DNA of 64,000 bases from Gammaproteobacteria bacterium 45_16_T64 (GCA_002162955.1 MABD01000018.1:248001-312000), one strand, 5' to 3'. Positions 35,423-45,821 are shown, counted from the stretch's first letter. Notes: a model not told the origin generated them from the letters alone. A program made the numbers and translations.

Positions 35423-36733
35423 TTGTCTTTTTGCCTTGAGGCCTTATTTACTTTGCTCTTCCAACAATTTAACTCACGCCCCCTCTGTACAGCCCCCTCA
35501 GCACTTCTACTCGTGCTCTTATTGACAATGCTAAGTGCCTGTAAACAATCAGATAATAGCACCATTAAAGTCGGCATCCTTCACTCATTAACGGGGACCA
35601 TGGCTATCAGCGAACAATCTGTTGTTGACGCAACCCTCATGGCAATTGAGGAGCTTAATGCGCAAGGTGGAGTGCTAGGTAACCAAATCGAACCCATACT
35701 TATTGACGGCAAGTCTGACTGGCCTACCTTTGCGAAAGGCGCTCAAGCGTTGATTCAAGATCACCAGGTGAGTGTTATTTTTGGCTGCTGGACATCTGCC
35801 AGTAGGAAAATGGTGAAGCCAGTGGTAGAAAAGCTTGATAGTCTACTATTTTATCCCGTGCAATATGAAGGCTTAGAAAGCTCACCCAACATTATTTATA
35901 CCGGCGCGGCACCTAACCAACAAATAACACCCGCAGTAAAATGGAGTGTCGACAACATCGGTAAACGTGTATTCCTAGCGGCTTCCGATTATGTGTTTCC
36001 TCGTGCTGCAAATACCCTCATCCATAAACAAATCCATGCACTCGACGCTGAGGTTGTGGGTGAATACTATATTCCTCTTGGCCACAAGAATGTAGATGCC
36101 ATGATAGACGCTATTGCGTTGTCCCAACCTGACGTAATACTCAACACCATTAATGGCGATAGTAACTTAACATTCTTTAGGGAACTATCCCAAAGAGGTA
36201 TAGAAACCCCAGTGATGTCCTTTAGCATCGCCGAGGATGAGCTGCAACACCTCGATCTAAAGACAATGGTCGGACATTACAGCGCATGGAATTATTTCCA
36301 AAGTCTAAACACGCCGGAAAATAGACGGTTTGTAACACGTTTTAAGCAAGCCTACGGCAAAAGTCGAACAACTAACGCATCGATGGAGGCAGGGTACCTA
36401 GGGGTATATCTTTGGGCAAAGGCCGTCCAACAGGCCAGAACCACAGAATCAACGTCTGTCAGAGAAGCCCTTAAGGGCGCTACGCTCGATTCCCCAGAAG
36501 GGAATGTGTTTATCAGCGGCATCAATAACCATTTATGGAAACCCTTCTACATTGGCCAAATTCAACCAAATGGACAGTTTTCGATAATCTGGCGTCAACC
36601 GAAACCAATACGGCCATTACCTTTTCCAGCTTATCGATCAGTATCTTCCTGGCAAAAATATTTACGGACGATGTATCAAAGTTGGGATAAAAGCTGGGCA
36701 GCTCCACCGTTAACAGCGGGAGCAGAAATATGA
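35423..36733 (+). CDS. UrtA/FmdD-like (urea/short-chain amide type) substrate-binding lipoprotein
   Basis: 436 residues from TTG 35423 (AGGA 6-7 bp upstream). Lipobox LLLTMLSAC at about residues 32-40. Then the Periplas_BP_6 fold of UrtA-type proteins: VGILHSLTGTMAISEQSVVD, LIDGKSDWPTFAKGAQ, VIFGCWTSASRKMVKPVVE, LLFYPVQYEGLESSPNIIY, GAAPNQQ, and MEAGYLGVYLWAKAV. No urea ABC permease or ATPase follows. Instead its stop overlaps the start of a hybrid sensor kinase (ATGA at 36730), so it is most likely the ligand-binding partner of that kinase rather than a transporter component. Confidence 0.85.
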   Translation: MSFCLEALFTLLFQQFNSRPLCTAPSALLLVLLLTMLSACKQSDNSTIKVGILHSLTGTMAISEQSVVDATLMAIEELNAQGGVLGNQIEPILIDGKSDWPTFAKGAQALIQDHQVSVIFGCWTSASRKMVKPVVEKLDSLLFYPVQYEGLESSPNIIYTGAAPNQQITPAVKWSVDNIGKRVFLAASDYVFPRAANTLIHKQIHALDAEVVGEYYIPLGHKNVDAMIDAIALSQPDVILNTINGDSNLTFFRELSQRGIETPVMSFSIAEDELQHLDLKTMVGHYSAWNYFQSLNTPENRRFVTRFKQAYGKSRTTNASMEAGYLGVYLWAKAVQQARTTESTSVREALKGATLDSPEGNVFISGINNHLWKPFYIGQIQPNGQFSIIWRQPKPIRPLPFPAYRSVSSWQKYLRTMYQSWDKSWAAPPLTAGAEI

Positions 36734-39700
36734 ATATACAAAACAAGCTGCTGCTGGCTTTTTGGTTTGTTGCACTATTATCCGGTGGTTTACTCGCCAC
36801 CACAGCACTCTACAACGCAACCGATGCAATCTCCTATGAAATCGAGAACGCGCTCAACACTATTGCAGATGAAAACGTAAAACATATACAGAAATATGTC
36901 TTACAGAAAGAGCATGACGCCGCAACATATGGCAGCCTCCCCATTGTCGCCAGAGCAATGGAAGACTTAGACCGGTATTACAAAGAAGGGATCGAAACTC
37001 TTAACTACCAAACAAGAGCTATTAAGTATCGCCCCACCTTGCAACAACTAAAAAATAGGCTTAATAGCTACAATCTATTCCTGATTAATACCGAAGGCGA
37101 CATCGTCTTCTCGATTATCAGAGAGAGAGACTTTGCAACTAACCTTCTAACAGGACCCTATAAAAGTACCCAGCTGGCAAAAACATTTATTGGATCTTCC
37201 ACATTATTGGAAACAAAAGTATCAACATTTTCTCCCTATTTACCCTCGCAATGGCGTATGCATGAAGAGCTACCCGGGCTTGGACAGGAGCGTCACAGTG
37301 CATTTGTTGCAGCCCCTATTTTTGTCGGTAACACCTTGTTGGGTGTATTGGCATTTCAACTCCATAGCAATGACTATTACCACCTTTCAGGAAATTACGC
37401 CGGCATCAAACGTTCAGGGGAGATCGTTATCAGCAAACGGGTGAACAACAATGCTATCGTCATCGCTCCGCTACGTAGAAACCCTGATGCCGCATTTAAC
37501 GTAAAGATTCCCCTCGACGGAATGGTTGCCAAACCCATTCAATGGTCGGTCACGGGTAACAAAGGCTCCGGACTGTCAATTAGTTACGAAGGTACAGAAG
37601 TATTCGCGGCTTGGCGTTATATTCCCGAATTGGAATGGGGAATAGTCATAAAAGTTGAAGCCGCTGAAGCCTTTGCCTCTGCAAACTCCCTGAAACGGCA
37701 ATTTCTAATTGTCGGGGTAACCTGTTTTCTAATCACGGGGTTACTCGGTGCCTATTTTGCTCGTCGGTTAACTGCACCTATTCTACTTCTACTCGATGCG
37801 ACTAAACGTATTACGCAGGGTGATTTGGAACAAGAGATCACGGTAGACTCATCCGATGAGGTTGGACAATTGGCGGTAGAATTTAATGAAATGCTAATCT
37901 CTCGAAAAAAATATGAAGGAGACCTCAAAAAAACCAATAAAGAAGCACAGGATGCGTTAAGAGAATTAGCCGAACAGAAGTATGCACTCGATCAACACGC
38001 TATTGTATCCATTACGGATTTGGAAGGCATAATTACATTTGCCAACGACAGATACTCTGATATTTCAGGATATAGCCGTGAAGAATTGGTTGGGCAGAAC
38101 CAACGCTTATTAGACTCTCGGTGCCACGCTTATGATGAGATAGAACAGATCTACAATACTATCTCCCACAATAACGTCTGGAACGGAGAAATATCCAATA
38201 AGAATAAGTCTGGTGAAATCTACTGGACAGATACCACCATCACACCGTTTATCGGTGATGACGGGCTACCCAAGAGTTATATCTATATTCGTTCAGAAAT
38301 AACAACCCGCAAACATGCGGAAATAGCACTCATTGATTCAAAAAATGCAGCGGAGGCCGCCACTCAGGCAAAAAGTGACTTTTTGGCTAGTATGAGTCAT
38401 GAAATACGCACGCCAATGAACGGTGTACTGGGTATGCTGGGTTTGTTATTCAAGACAGACCTCACAAAAGACCAACAACGTAAAGCAGGTCTTGCACAAT
38501 CCAGCGCACAATCACTACTATCACTGATTAATGATATTTTAGATTTCTCAAAAGTTGATGCGGGTAAAATGGAACTCGAGATTCTCGATTTTGACTTGCG
38601 CACAATGTTAGACGAATTCACCGATAGCATGGCATTTAAGGCCCAGGAGAAAGGCTTAGAAGTAATTCTCGATGTCATTGGTATAGAGCAGTCCATGGTA
38701 AGGGGGGACCCTAGCCGACTACGGCAGATTCTTACGAATTTGGTAGGCAACTCAATCAAATTCACCTCGTCCGGTGAAATTGTAATTAGTGCACGGCTAC
38801 TACCTGACGGTGATCAACTCAGCCTCCAATGCACCATAAAAGATACTGGCATTGGCATTCCCGATGATAAACAAGCCATGCTTTTTGACGCATTTACCCA
38901 GGTCGATGCATCAACCACCCGACATTATGGCGGCACAGGCTTGGGATTATCAATCGTTAAGAAATTATGTCATCTCATGGGAGGCAGCATTCAAGTCTCA
39001 AGCTTTGAAGGAGAAGGCAGTACCTTCAGCTTTAACATTACGTTAGAACAAAGCACGCGATCTATTCATGTGATTCCTAAGATTGATATGTCGACGTTGA
39101 CCTTATTGGTGGTCGATGACAACTCAACAAACCGAGCGGTATTAGGTGAGCAACTTGAACACTGGGGAGCAAAAGTACAATTAGCCGAAAACGGCGACCA
39201 GGCACTCGCGCTAATGCAAAAACGTAAATCCGAAAATAAGTCTCCATTCGATGTCGCATTCCTGGATTATCAAATGCCAGAGATGGACGGGTCGCAGTTG
39301 GCCGAAAATATCAAAAAGGACTCCCACTTAGGCAAGACAAGATTGGTAATGATGACGTCACTTACCCACCGAGGTGATGCGAAGTATTTTGCTGATTTAG
39401 GGTTTGATGCATATTTCCCAAAACCTGCGACAACTTCCGATATATTCAATGCTCTTTCGGTTATAGTCGATGATTCCGAGGCACTCAGTAACGCTCAACC
39501 GTTAGTCACACACCACTATCTCGCGTCTTTACAAAACGACGCGAACAAATCACTGGAAAAATTGGAAGAGGCAGATACCTCAACGCCACGATGGCCAGCG
39601 AACACTCGACTCTTATTAGTAGAAGACAATCAAATCAATCAAGAGGTCGCCAAAGGTGTCTTAGAGGTCATTGGGTTAGAAACAGATGTCGCCGCCGACG

Positions 39701-40398
39701 GTAACGAAGCCATCCAGTCACTCCAGTTGGCACCAGACAATATGCCTTACACGTTAATATTAATGGATTGTCAAATGCCGCAAATGGACGGCTACGAAGC
39801 CACCCATAACATTCGTATTGGTAAAGCAGGGGAACGCTACTTATCCATTCCAATCGTCGCGATGACAGCCAACGCGATGAAAGGTGACAAAGAAAAATGC
39901 CTCACCGCTGGCATGGATGATTACGTCAGCAAACCCATCGAACCCGATGAGTTGGAAATTATACTGCAGCGCTGGCTTTCTGCTGGTAGCTCCCAACTCA
40001 CCGCAAGAATAAGGCCAAAGATCGCCAACAAACTCAGTGAAGAAGAAAAAACCGCTATCTGGGATCGACGTGGATTTTGCTCTCGATTACAAGGCCTTGA
40101 GGAATTACAACAATCACTTTTGGATCTTTTTCTAGAAGAAATGCCCGACAGATTAATCGAACTTAAACAATTTATCGAACAAGACAATATGGCAAAAACA
40201 GCACATATATCTCACATCATTAAAGGTATTGCCGCTAACGTTAGCGGCAGCTTACTGCACGGGTATGCTACCAATATGGAAGTCTCCTCCCTCGCAGGAG
40301 ACAAAAAGACAGTAAAGTCGTTACAACAAGATATCGATCAAGCGTACCGAGCCCTCGCCGAGCAAATTTCTCACTATACCCAACAAAAAACCGGATAG
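36730..40398 (+). CDS. Hybrid sensor kinase: Cache-HAMP-PAS-HK-REC-REC-HPt
   Basis: 1222 residues. A membrane segment (7-28), an extracytoplasmic domain of about 290 residues (double-Cache-like), a second membrane segment (about 325-345), HAMP, and PAS (YALDQHAIVSITDLEGIITF; YSREELVG). Kinase core with His557 (SMSHEIRTPMNGVLGML), N-box TNLVGNSIKFT and GTGLGLSIVK. Two receiver domains with Asp846 (FLDYQMPEMDG) and Asp1013 (LMDCQMPQMDG). Histidine phosphotransfer domain with His1162 (ISHIIKGIAANV). The phosphorelay is complete. Coupled to the UrtA-like lipoprotein, this resembles periplasmic-binding-protein-linked kinases such as TorT/TorS. No dedicated response regulator is obvious next door. 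Confidence 0.9.
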   Translation: MNIQNKLLLAFWFVALLSGGLLATTALYNATDAISYEIENALNTIADENVKHIQKYVLQKEHDAATYGSLPIVARAMEDLDRYYKEGIETLNYQTRAIKYRPTLQQLKNRLNSYNLFLINTEGDIVFSIIRERDFATNLLTGPYKSTQLAKTFIGSSTLLETKVSTFSPYLPSQWRMHEELPGLGQERHSAFVAAPIFVGNTLLGVLAFQLHSNDYYHLSGNYAGIKRSGEIVISKRVNNNAIVIAPLRRNPDAAFNVKIPLDGMVAKPIQWSVTGNKGSGLSISYEGTEVFAAWRYIPELEWGIVIKVEAAEAFASANSLKRQFLIVGVTCFLITGLLGAYFARRLTAPILLLLDATKRITQGDLEQEITVDSSDEVGQLAVEFNEMLISRKKYEGDLKKTNKEAQDALRELAEQKYALDQHAIVSITDLEGIITFANDRYSDISGYSREELVGQNQRLLDSRCHAYDEIEQIYNTISHNNVWNGEISNKNKSGEIYWTDTTITPFIGDDGLPKSYIYIRSEITTRKHAEIALIDSKNAAEAATQAKSDFLASMSHEIRTPMNGVLGMLGLLFKTDLTKDQQRKAGLAQSSAQSLLSLINDILDFSKVDAGKMELEILDFDLRTMLDEFTDSMAFKAQEKGLEVILDVIGIEQSMVRGDPSRLRQILTNLVGNSIKFTSSGEIVISARLLPDGDQLSLQCTIKDTGIGIPDDKQAMLFDAFTQVDASTTRHYGGTGLGLSIVKKLCHLMGGSIQVSSFEGEGSTFSFNITLEQSTRSIHVIPKIDMSTLTLLVVDDNSTNRAVLGEQLEHWGAKVQLAENGDQALALMQKRKSENKSPFDVAFLDYQMPEMDGSQLAENIKKDSHLGKTRLVMMTSLTHRGDAKYFADLGFDAYFPKPATTSDIFNALSVIVDDSEALSNAQPLVTHHYLASLQNDANKSLEKLEEADTSTPRWPANTRLLLVEDNQINQEVAKGVLEVIGLETDVAADGNEAIQSLQLAPDNMPYTLILMDCQMPQMDGYEATHNIRIGKAGERYLSIPIVAMTANAMKGDKEKCLTAGMDDYVSKPIEPDELEIILQRWLSAGSSQLTARIRPKIANKLSEEEKTAIWDRRGFCSRLQGLEELQQSLLDLFLEEMPDRLIELKQFIEQDNMAKTAHISHIIKGIAANVSGSLLHGYATNMEVSSLAGDKKTVKSLQQDIDQAYRALAEQISHYTQQKTG

Positions 40399-40677
40399 AA
40401 CTTATTGTTCTAACCGCGACAACAAGATGAGTCTTTACGTACAAAACTCACAAAACGAACATTTCAAACATTTAATTATTTTATGGATTACTATCAACAA
40501 GTTATGCTCCACCCTCGAGCACTGACAATTAAATACAGCCCCTTCAAACTTCTCTGAAACTTCACATATCACCGACATTAGCCTTTTGTCGCTTTTTTTA
40601 TAGACAAATGTTCTTTTTGTTCTCTTTCGTCTAACCCTATAATTTTTCCTGCAACTGACCACTTAGAGAGCCCTAGA

Positions 40678-41370
40678 ATGGACAATCGCTTTATCAGCAC
40701 CTCAGGTGCCGCTAAATTACTTTCCGTCACCGCCATTACCATTCGCCGTTGGACCGATGATGGGGTATTACAATGCCGAAAAACTGCAGGGGGGCACCGC
40801 CGCTACCTCTTGTCAGACATTGAAAACCTGCGGGACGAAGCAGGTTATCATGATACAGCTGGCACGGCAGCACAGACAACATTCCCCTCCCCATCGTTTG
40901 ACTCTCGGTTCTATCACGACGTCAACATGGCCAGTACCGTTTTAAAGTTAAACTTATCTATCGCATCAATGGTTCAAACAATGAAAGGGGAAGTCGATAG
41001 AGTCGGCTTAGCTATTGAATCAGTAGAGTCACTTTCTTCAGAAAATAACGAATTTACCGAAAAACAAGAAAAGAATGTAAATCAGCATATCAACAAATTA
41101 ATCACGGCACTTCAATACGAAGATGCACTATCTCAAAAAATAGGTGCAGTACAATCTGCACTCGATGGCATCAATGAAACATTTAAACTGTACCTTTCTC
41201 AATTCGATCCAACAGAAAAGAATCAGTTTATAGCAGAAGTGACTAGTGGCAATAGAGGTCTAGATAAAGGGGATATCTATAATTTCATTCACAATATCGC
41301 CACGGAAGGAAAACCAAAATTCGATTTCACCCCCCCTACGTCATCGACGAGCAATCATGAGATTTTTTAA
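40678..41370 (+). CDS. MerR-type HTH protein with CheZ-like helical C-terminus
   Basis: 230 residues. N-terminus is a MerR-like DNA-binding domain: FISTSGAAKLLSVTAITIRRWTDDGVL, RKTAGGHRRYL. The C-terminal 140 residues are helical and contain INKLITALQYEDALSQKIGAV, close to the (Q/E)D-x-(L/I)-x-Q helix found in CheZ and other chemotaxis helpers (an FQD-R-x-Q-like pattern). This gene precedes cheD. A regulator tied to chemotaxis or a DNA-bound phosphatase-like protein is possible; the combination is unusual. It ends SNHEIF. Confidence 0.65.
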   Translation: MDNRFISTSGAAKLLSVTAITIRRWTDDGVLQCRKTAGGHRRYLLSDIENLRDEAGYHDTAGTAAQTTFPSPSFDSRFYHDVNMASTVLKLNLSIASMVQTMKGEVDRVGLAIESVESLSSENNEFTEKQEKNVNQHINKLITALQYEDALSQKIGAVQSALDGINETFKLYLSQFDPTEKNQFIAEVTSGNRGLDKGDIYNFIHNIATEGKPKFDFTPPTSSTSNHEIF

Positions 41371-41463
41371 GGCATCCCGGATAATGAACGCTGCGCACCT
41401 CTACACTAGCGTTTTCAGCTGTTCCTCAAGTCATTACAAAAAAAACGTAGGCACTAAGAGAAT

Positions 41464-42135
41464 ATGACCAGCACTCTAGCTCATTATGTACAAACAGACG
41501 CAGTTCAACCAAAAGCACTACCTGGATTCTCTCATATCAACCGATATTGGGACAAAAGGCATCATGCCTATGCCGCCAAGATTGCTCCAGGAGAATTCTA
41601 CGTGACATCTGGTGAAGAAATTATTGTAACCACTCTTGGTTCCTGTATCTCTGCTTGTATTTGGGACACCAAGACTGGTGTCGGCGGCATGAATCACTTT
41701 ATGCTTCCCTCAAAAAATGCCTATAGCACCCCAAAGAAGGAGAAAAAAGATTTTTTTGATCAAGAATCCACGCGTTATGGTAATTGGGCCATGGAATACC
41801 TTATTAATGAGATCCTCAAAAATGGTGGTTCCCGTGAAGACCTTAAGGCAAAATTATTTGGGGGCGGAAGAGTCCTTAATGGCATGAACCAGTACGATGT
41901 TGGTGACAATAACATACAATTTATAAAACGCTTTGTAGCCCTAGAAAAGCTGAATGTTGTCGCTCAGGATCTAGGAGGGGTTTGCCCCAGAAAAGTACTT
42001 TTCTATCCTTGCACAGGAAAAGCCAAGGTGCGAAAACTCACCAAGGTAAAGAACAACACCATCGCAACAAGAGAAAAGCAATACTCAACAGCCCTAGCCA
42101 AATCAACATCGGTGGGAGAGGTGGAATTATTCTAA
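41464..42135 (+). CDS. cheD: Chemoreceptor glutamine deamidase CheD
   Basis: 223 residues. CheD signatures: IIVTTLGSCISACIWDTKTGVGGMNHFMLP, holding the catalytic Cys (GSC) and His (MNHFMLP), then AKLFGGGRVLNGMNQYDVGDNN. It deamidates glutamines on methyl-accepting receptors and can bind CheC/CheY-P. The C-terminal 40 residues are a basic extension. No other che genes are in the window apart from the MerR/CheZ-like gene upstream, so it serves a chemotaxis system elsewhere. Confidence 0.93.
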   Translation: MTSTLAHYVQTDAVQPKALPGFSHINRYWDKRHHAYAAKIAPGEFYVTSGEEIIVTTLGSCISACIWDTKTGVGGMNHFMLPSKNAYSTPKKEKKDFFDQESTRYGNWAMEYLINEILKNGGSREDLKAKLFGGGRVLNGMNQYDVGDNNIQFIKRFVALEKLNVVAQDLGGVCPRKVLFYPCTGKAKVRKLTKVKNNTIATREKQYSTALAKSTSVGEVELF

Positions 42136-42193
42136 CGCCAGAGAGCATTTGTCATGGGTAAAAACCAACATCGAGTGGAATTTGATGCCTGAG

Positions 42194-42736
42194 CTAAAAA
42201 GAAGACCCCGCTTTTTTTAGAAACTCAATTTCGTCCTCTGTGGATTGTCGTCCGAGAATATCATTACGGTGCGGATAACGACCAAAATCATCTATGATCG
42301 CTTTGTGCCGCCGTTCAAAATCCAAATTATCTTCTAAGCCCGGTTCAGAGAAAAGAATCAAGGCTTCTTCATGTATAACCAAGGACTCGCTGTGCATGAA
42401 TGGCATAAAAAGGAATTTCTTCTGCTCTATAGCAAGTTCACGATGAAGTGACAATCCAATCGCTTCCTGTGCTAATACCAGCGCAATAGGATCTGACGAA
42501 AAGGCTCGAATATTATCGCGATAAATATTTCGCGAAAACTGATCCAACACAATAATTTCTGCTAACCGCCCTTGCGCCGATTTCCGCCAAGATACCAACT
42601 CTCCCTTTGCCGCAGCCTCCAGGGTTGCACCGAACCGTTGACCAATTTCCACATCGAATGACGCATCCTTCACCCACCATTGCTTCGGCGTTATTTCCTC
42701 AAACCAAAATTTGATAATTTCATCGCTGGTAATCAC
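42194..42736 (-). CDS. DUF924 family protein
   Basis: 180 residues, normal for DUF924. Characteristic pieces: IIKFWFEEITPKQWWVKDASFD, GRLAEIIVLDQFSRNIYRD, AFSSDPIALVLAQEAI, FLFMPFMHSESLVIHEEA and FGRYPHRNDILGRQST. The family is an alpha-helical TPR-like fold of unknown function. Divergent from the 7TMR-DISM kinase gene. Start ATG 42736 has an AAGGAGAACG ribosome site. Confidence 0.92.
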   Translation of the reverse strand: MITSDEIIKFWFEEITPKQWWVKDASFDVEIGQRFGATLEAAAKGELVSWRKSAQGRLAEIIVLDQFSRNIYRDNIRAFSSDPIALVLAQEAIGLSLHRELAIEQKKFLFMPFMHSESLVIHEEALILFSEPGLEDNLDFERRHKAIIDDFGRYPHRNDILGRQSTEDEIEFLKKAGSSF

Positions 42737-42929
42737 TCTCGTTCTCCTTAAGTGGAATCATGGTTAGCCTCTATCAGAACCAGATAAGGCTTATGCCATC
42801 GAAATAACTGTCTAACAGGCTATGCTTATACAATACACCCGCATGGCTCATCGAGCCACAAACTAAAGAAATTAGCTTTCTATACAGTTCCACCCTCTTC
42901 ACTGACGAATAATGGTGAGGTAACGTAGA

Positions 42930-45821
42930 TTGCACGTGCAGTTAACAAGTTCTGATAGTACATCAACTCATCGTAAAATCCGGCGAGCAACCCTGTGTGC
43001 ATGCATTTTTCTATTGCTATGGAACATACCGGTCGTTGCCAATGAGCTACAGCCTATCCGTTTATTCTTGGACGACAGCTATGATCTCAATTTAAAAATG
43101 TGGATCTTAGTTGATGAGTCAAACAGTCTCACCATTGACAATATTACCACACAAGAATATCAACCCTCATTCAAGAAAAACACCCAAAAAATACTGAATC
43201 TTGGCATTAGCGACTCAACCTATTGGATGAAGGTAAAGCTGTATTATCCAAGCGCTTACCCAAATAAAGATTCCGATAAACAGTGGTTATTGGAAATTGC
43301 CAACTCCAGTTTAGACATCGCTGAATTATTCATTGCAGAACATGACGGTATCTATGATGTAAGAAGTGCCGATACCCGCAGAAGCTATTCGGACCGGGAA
43401 GTATTGCATATAAATAGCGTTTTCCCCCTCCGCCTATCGCTGGGGCAAGAGATCACGCTATATATCAGAATCAAGAATACTACCTCGATGTATATCCCAT
43501 TGACACTATGGACTCCCGCAGCCTTTTCTGCAAAAGTAGCAACAGAGGAGTTTATATTTGGCGTATTCTTTGGAAGCATGCTTATTTTAGGTATATACAA
43601 TCTCTATATTTATCTCACGATACGTGATGTCAGCTACCTTTTTTATTTTATTTATCTAGGAGGCATTACAACATTCGAAATGCTGGAGGTTGGCCGAGGC
43701 ATTATTCATATTGACCGTCACCTTGGAGCCATCGACAGAAAACACATCATATTTTTTATTTGGATCACAGCAATAGCGGTGATGTATTTCGCAAAGCACT
43801 TTGTCTCTATTGTCGAAAACCATCGCATCACCAACAAAATTCTCGACACATTTCTCATAATTGCTTTTGCTAGCTTTATTCTTGCCTATTTCACAGAGTA
43901 TTCCAATGCAGTTTTATGGAATGCATGTTTCATGAGTATTTTCCTACCCGCCTTTTCAATAATATTGATCTACTGTTGGTTAAAGGGGAATGAAAATGCG
44001 AAGTTCCTTTTCTTTGCTTGGATTTCTAATGCAATCGGGCTCACCCTTTTCGCCGGCCTGACCTACAAAATACTACCTGCCACACAGCTCACTCTGGTAG
44101 TCACATTTATCGGAATTTTTATCGAAGCGTTATTATTATCTTTCGCGTTAGCACATCGCATAAAACGCGAACAAACCATGGCACTGCTTGCCGACAATCG
44201 CGCCATGACCAACCTATCCCAATACCAATCGGCCTTTGATAACTCAATGGAAGGTAGGTACACGATGTCATTGAATGGGCACATAGTAAACTCTAACCCC
44301 GCTATGGTCGACATGTTCGGATTCACCAGTTCCGATGAACTCACATACCACGAAAAATCAGTCGCCAAAGTACTATTTGATGATATCACACGACAATCAA
44401 TGAAAATGTTACAACATAAGATATCCTCCAATAACATCACATTTTTGCGTGGGGATGGAAAACAAACCTGGGCGATCCATAAAACCAAGATCATCACTAA
44501 AAACACAGGGGATATCAGTCATATTGAAGGTTCTATTATTGACGTCACACAAATAAATCTAAAACATCTCGCTTTACTAGAACAAGATAAAGAACGAAAA
44601 AGTCTCGCTTATGCTGAATCTTCAGCCAAGGCTAAAAGTGAATTCCTATCAAATATGAGTCACGAAATAAGAACACCGCTAACCGCAATCATTGGCTTTA
44701 GTGAATCACTAAAAGACCCGAATTTATCACCCAAGGAAAGGAATGATGCTGTTAACCTGGTATCAGAAAGCAGTCGTAGCCTGCTTGAACTTATAAACAA
44801 CATTCTCGATTATTCAAAATTGGAAGCACATAGGTTGCACATAGAGAACGTTGCCGTAAACATATTCTCAATTGTAGACGACATACATCAAGAATTTTCA
44901 ACCACGTCGAAACATAAAGGACTGAACTTTGATATCAATTATAAGTACCCAATTCCAGAGAAAATATTGGGTGACCCCCTGCGTATAGGCCAAATAATTC
45001 ACAACCTTTGTTCAAACGCAATAAAATTCTCCCGCATCGGAAATATACAGTTATCTATATTGTGGGATAGCACATTAGAAAAACTCGTGTTTAAGGTGAG
45101 TGATAATGGTCTAGGGATAACCACAGAAATGCAAAACAATCTCTTTGTTTTTTTTGAACAAGGCGACACCTCGTCAACACGCCAATTCGGCGGTGCTGGA
45201 TTAGGGTTAGCCATATCAAGAAAACTCGCCACAATGATGGGAGGTGATATTAAGGTTCAAAGCGAACTGGGAAAAGGCAGTGAATTTGCCTTTATTGTTG
45301 GCGGTGAGATACCAGACGAGACTATATGGGTACATGACAAAAACACGTTGATGGCGGATAAGAAAAAAAACCTTTCCCTCTCTGGTACCGTATTACTTGC
45401 TGAAGATAATATCGTCAATCAAAAGCTTATAGAAAAGGTACTTCGAACAACGGGGCTACATGTTGTTATCGTCGAAAATGGCCTACAGGCATGTAATATA
45501 TGTAACGAAATCCAGGCGGACCTTATACTAATGGACATAAACATGCCAATTAGAGATGGTTTCGAGGCGACAGAGTATTTACGAAAGAACGGCCATGTTA
45601 TGCCTATTTATGCACTGACCGCTGAGACCGACAAACGCCACATAAAAAAAGCAATCAAGGCTGGATGTCAAGGAGTGCTCAGCAAACCCATTAACAAAGC
45701 GTCTCTTCTAAATACGCTGAACAAACACCTATCTCCAAGTTCAACACCAGAGAAACCACCTCCTGAAAACAACCCAACTAAAAATCAAGACTCAGAGGGC
45801 ATTAAAAAAGAGACGCCGTGA
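42930..45821 (+). CDS. 7TMR-DISM hybrid histidine kinase
   Basis: 963 residues from TTG 42930 (GTG 42936 possible). Signal segment (CACIFLLLWNIPVVA), then an extracellular 7TMR-DISMED2-like beta domain (about 45-190; STYWMKVKLYYP), seven membrane segments (about 205-410; FIFGVFFGSMLILGIYNLYI, YFIYLGGITTFEM), PAS (QSAFDNSMEGRYTMSLNGHI), kinase core with His578 (SNMSHEIRTPLTAIIGF), N-box HNLCSNAIKFS, G2 GGAGLGLAIS, and a receiver domain with Asp869 (ILMDINMPIRDG). DISM receptors are thought to sense carbohydrates or other extracellular ligands. The next gene is a GGDEF-EAL protein with an N-terminal receiver domain, its likely partner. Confidence 0.88.
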   Translation: MHVQLTSSDSTSTHRKIRRATLCACIFLLLWNIPVVANELQPIRLFLDDSYDLNLKMWILVDESNSLTIDNITTQEYQPSFKKNTQKILNLGISDSTYWMKVKLYYPSAYPNKDSDKQWLLEIANSSLDIAELFIAEHDGIYDVRSADTRRSYSDREVLHINSVFPLRLSLGQEITLYIRIKNTTSMYIPLTLWTPAAFSAKVATEEFIFGVFFGSMLILGIYNLYIYLTIRDVSYLFYFIYLGGITTFEMLEVGRGIIHIDRHLGAIDRKHIIFFIWITAIAVMYFAKHFVSIVENHRITNKILDTFLIIAFASFILAYFTEYSNAVLWNACFMSIFLPAFSIILIYCWLKGNENAKFLFFAWISNAIGLTLFAGLTYKILPATQLTLVVTFIGIFIEALLLSFALAHRIKREQTMALLADNRAMTNLSQYQSAFDNSMEGRYTMSLNGHIVNSNPAMVDMFGFTSSDELTYHEKSVAKVLFDDITRQSMKMLQHKISSNNITFLRGDGKQTWAIHKTKIITKNTGDISHIEGSIIDVTQINLKHLALLEQDKERKSLAYAESSAKAKSEFLSNMSHEIRTPLTAIIGFSESLKDPNLSPKERNDAVNLVSESSRSLLELINNILDYSKLEAHRLHIENVAVNIFSIVDDIHQEFSTTSKHKGLNFDINYKYPIPEKILGDPLRIGQIIHNLCSNAIKFSRIGNIQLSILWDSTLEKLVFKVSDNGLGITTEMQNNLFVFFEQGDTSSTRQFGGAGLGLAISRKLATMMGGDIKVQSELGKGSEFAFIVGGEIPDETIWVHDKNTLMADKKKNLSLSGTVLLAEDNIVNQKLIEKVLRTTGLHVVIVENGLQACNICNEIQADLILMDINMPIRDGFEATEYLRKNGHVMPIYALTAETDKRHIKKAIKAGCQGVLSKPINKASLLNTLNKHLSPSSTPEKPPPENNPTKNQDSEGIKKETP

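Noticed and set aside
40435-40662. 75-codon minus-strand frame between the hybrid kinase and the MerR-like gene
   Set aside because: Basic, Cys-containing but without ribosome site, domain or context; probably chance in an AT-rich gap.
44063-44506. 147-codon minus-strand frame inside the 7TMR-DISM kinase gene
   Set aside because: Antisense shadow; the plus strand has a complete PAS/kinase protein.
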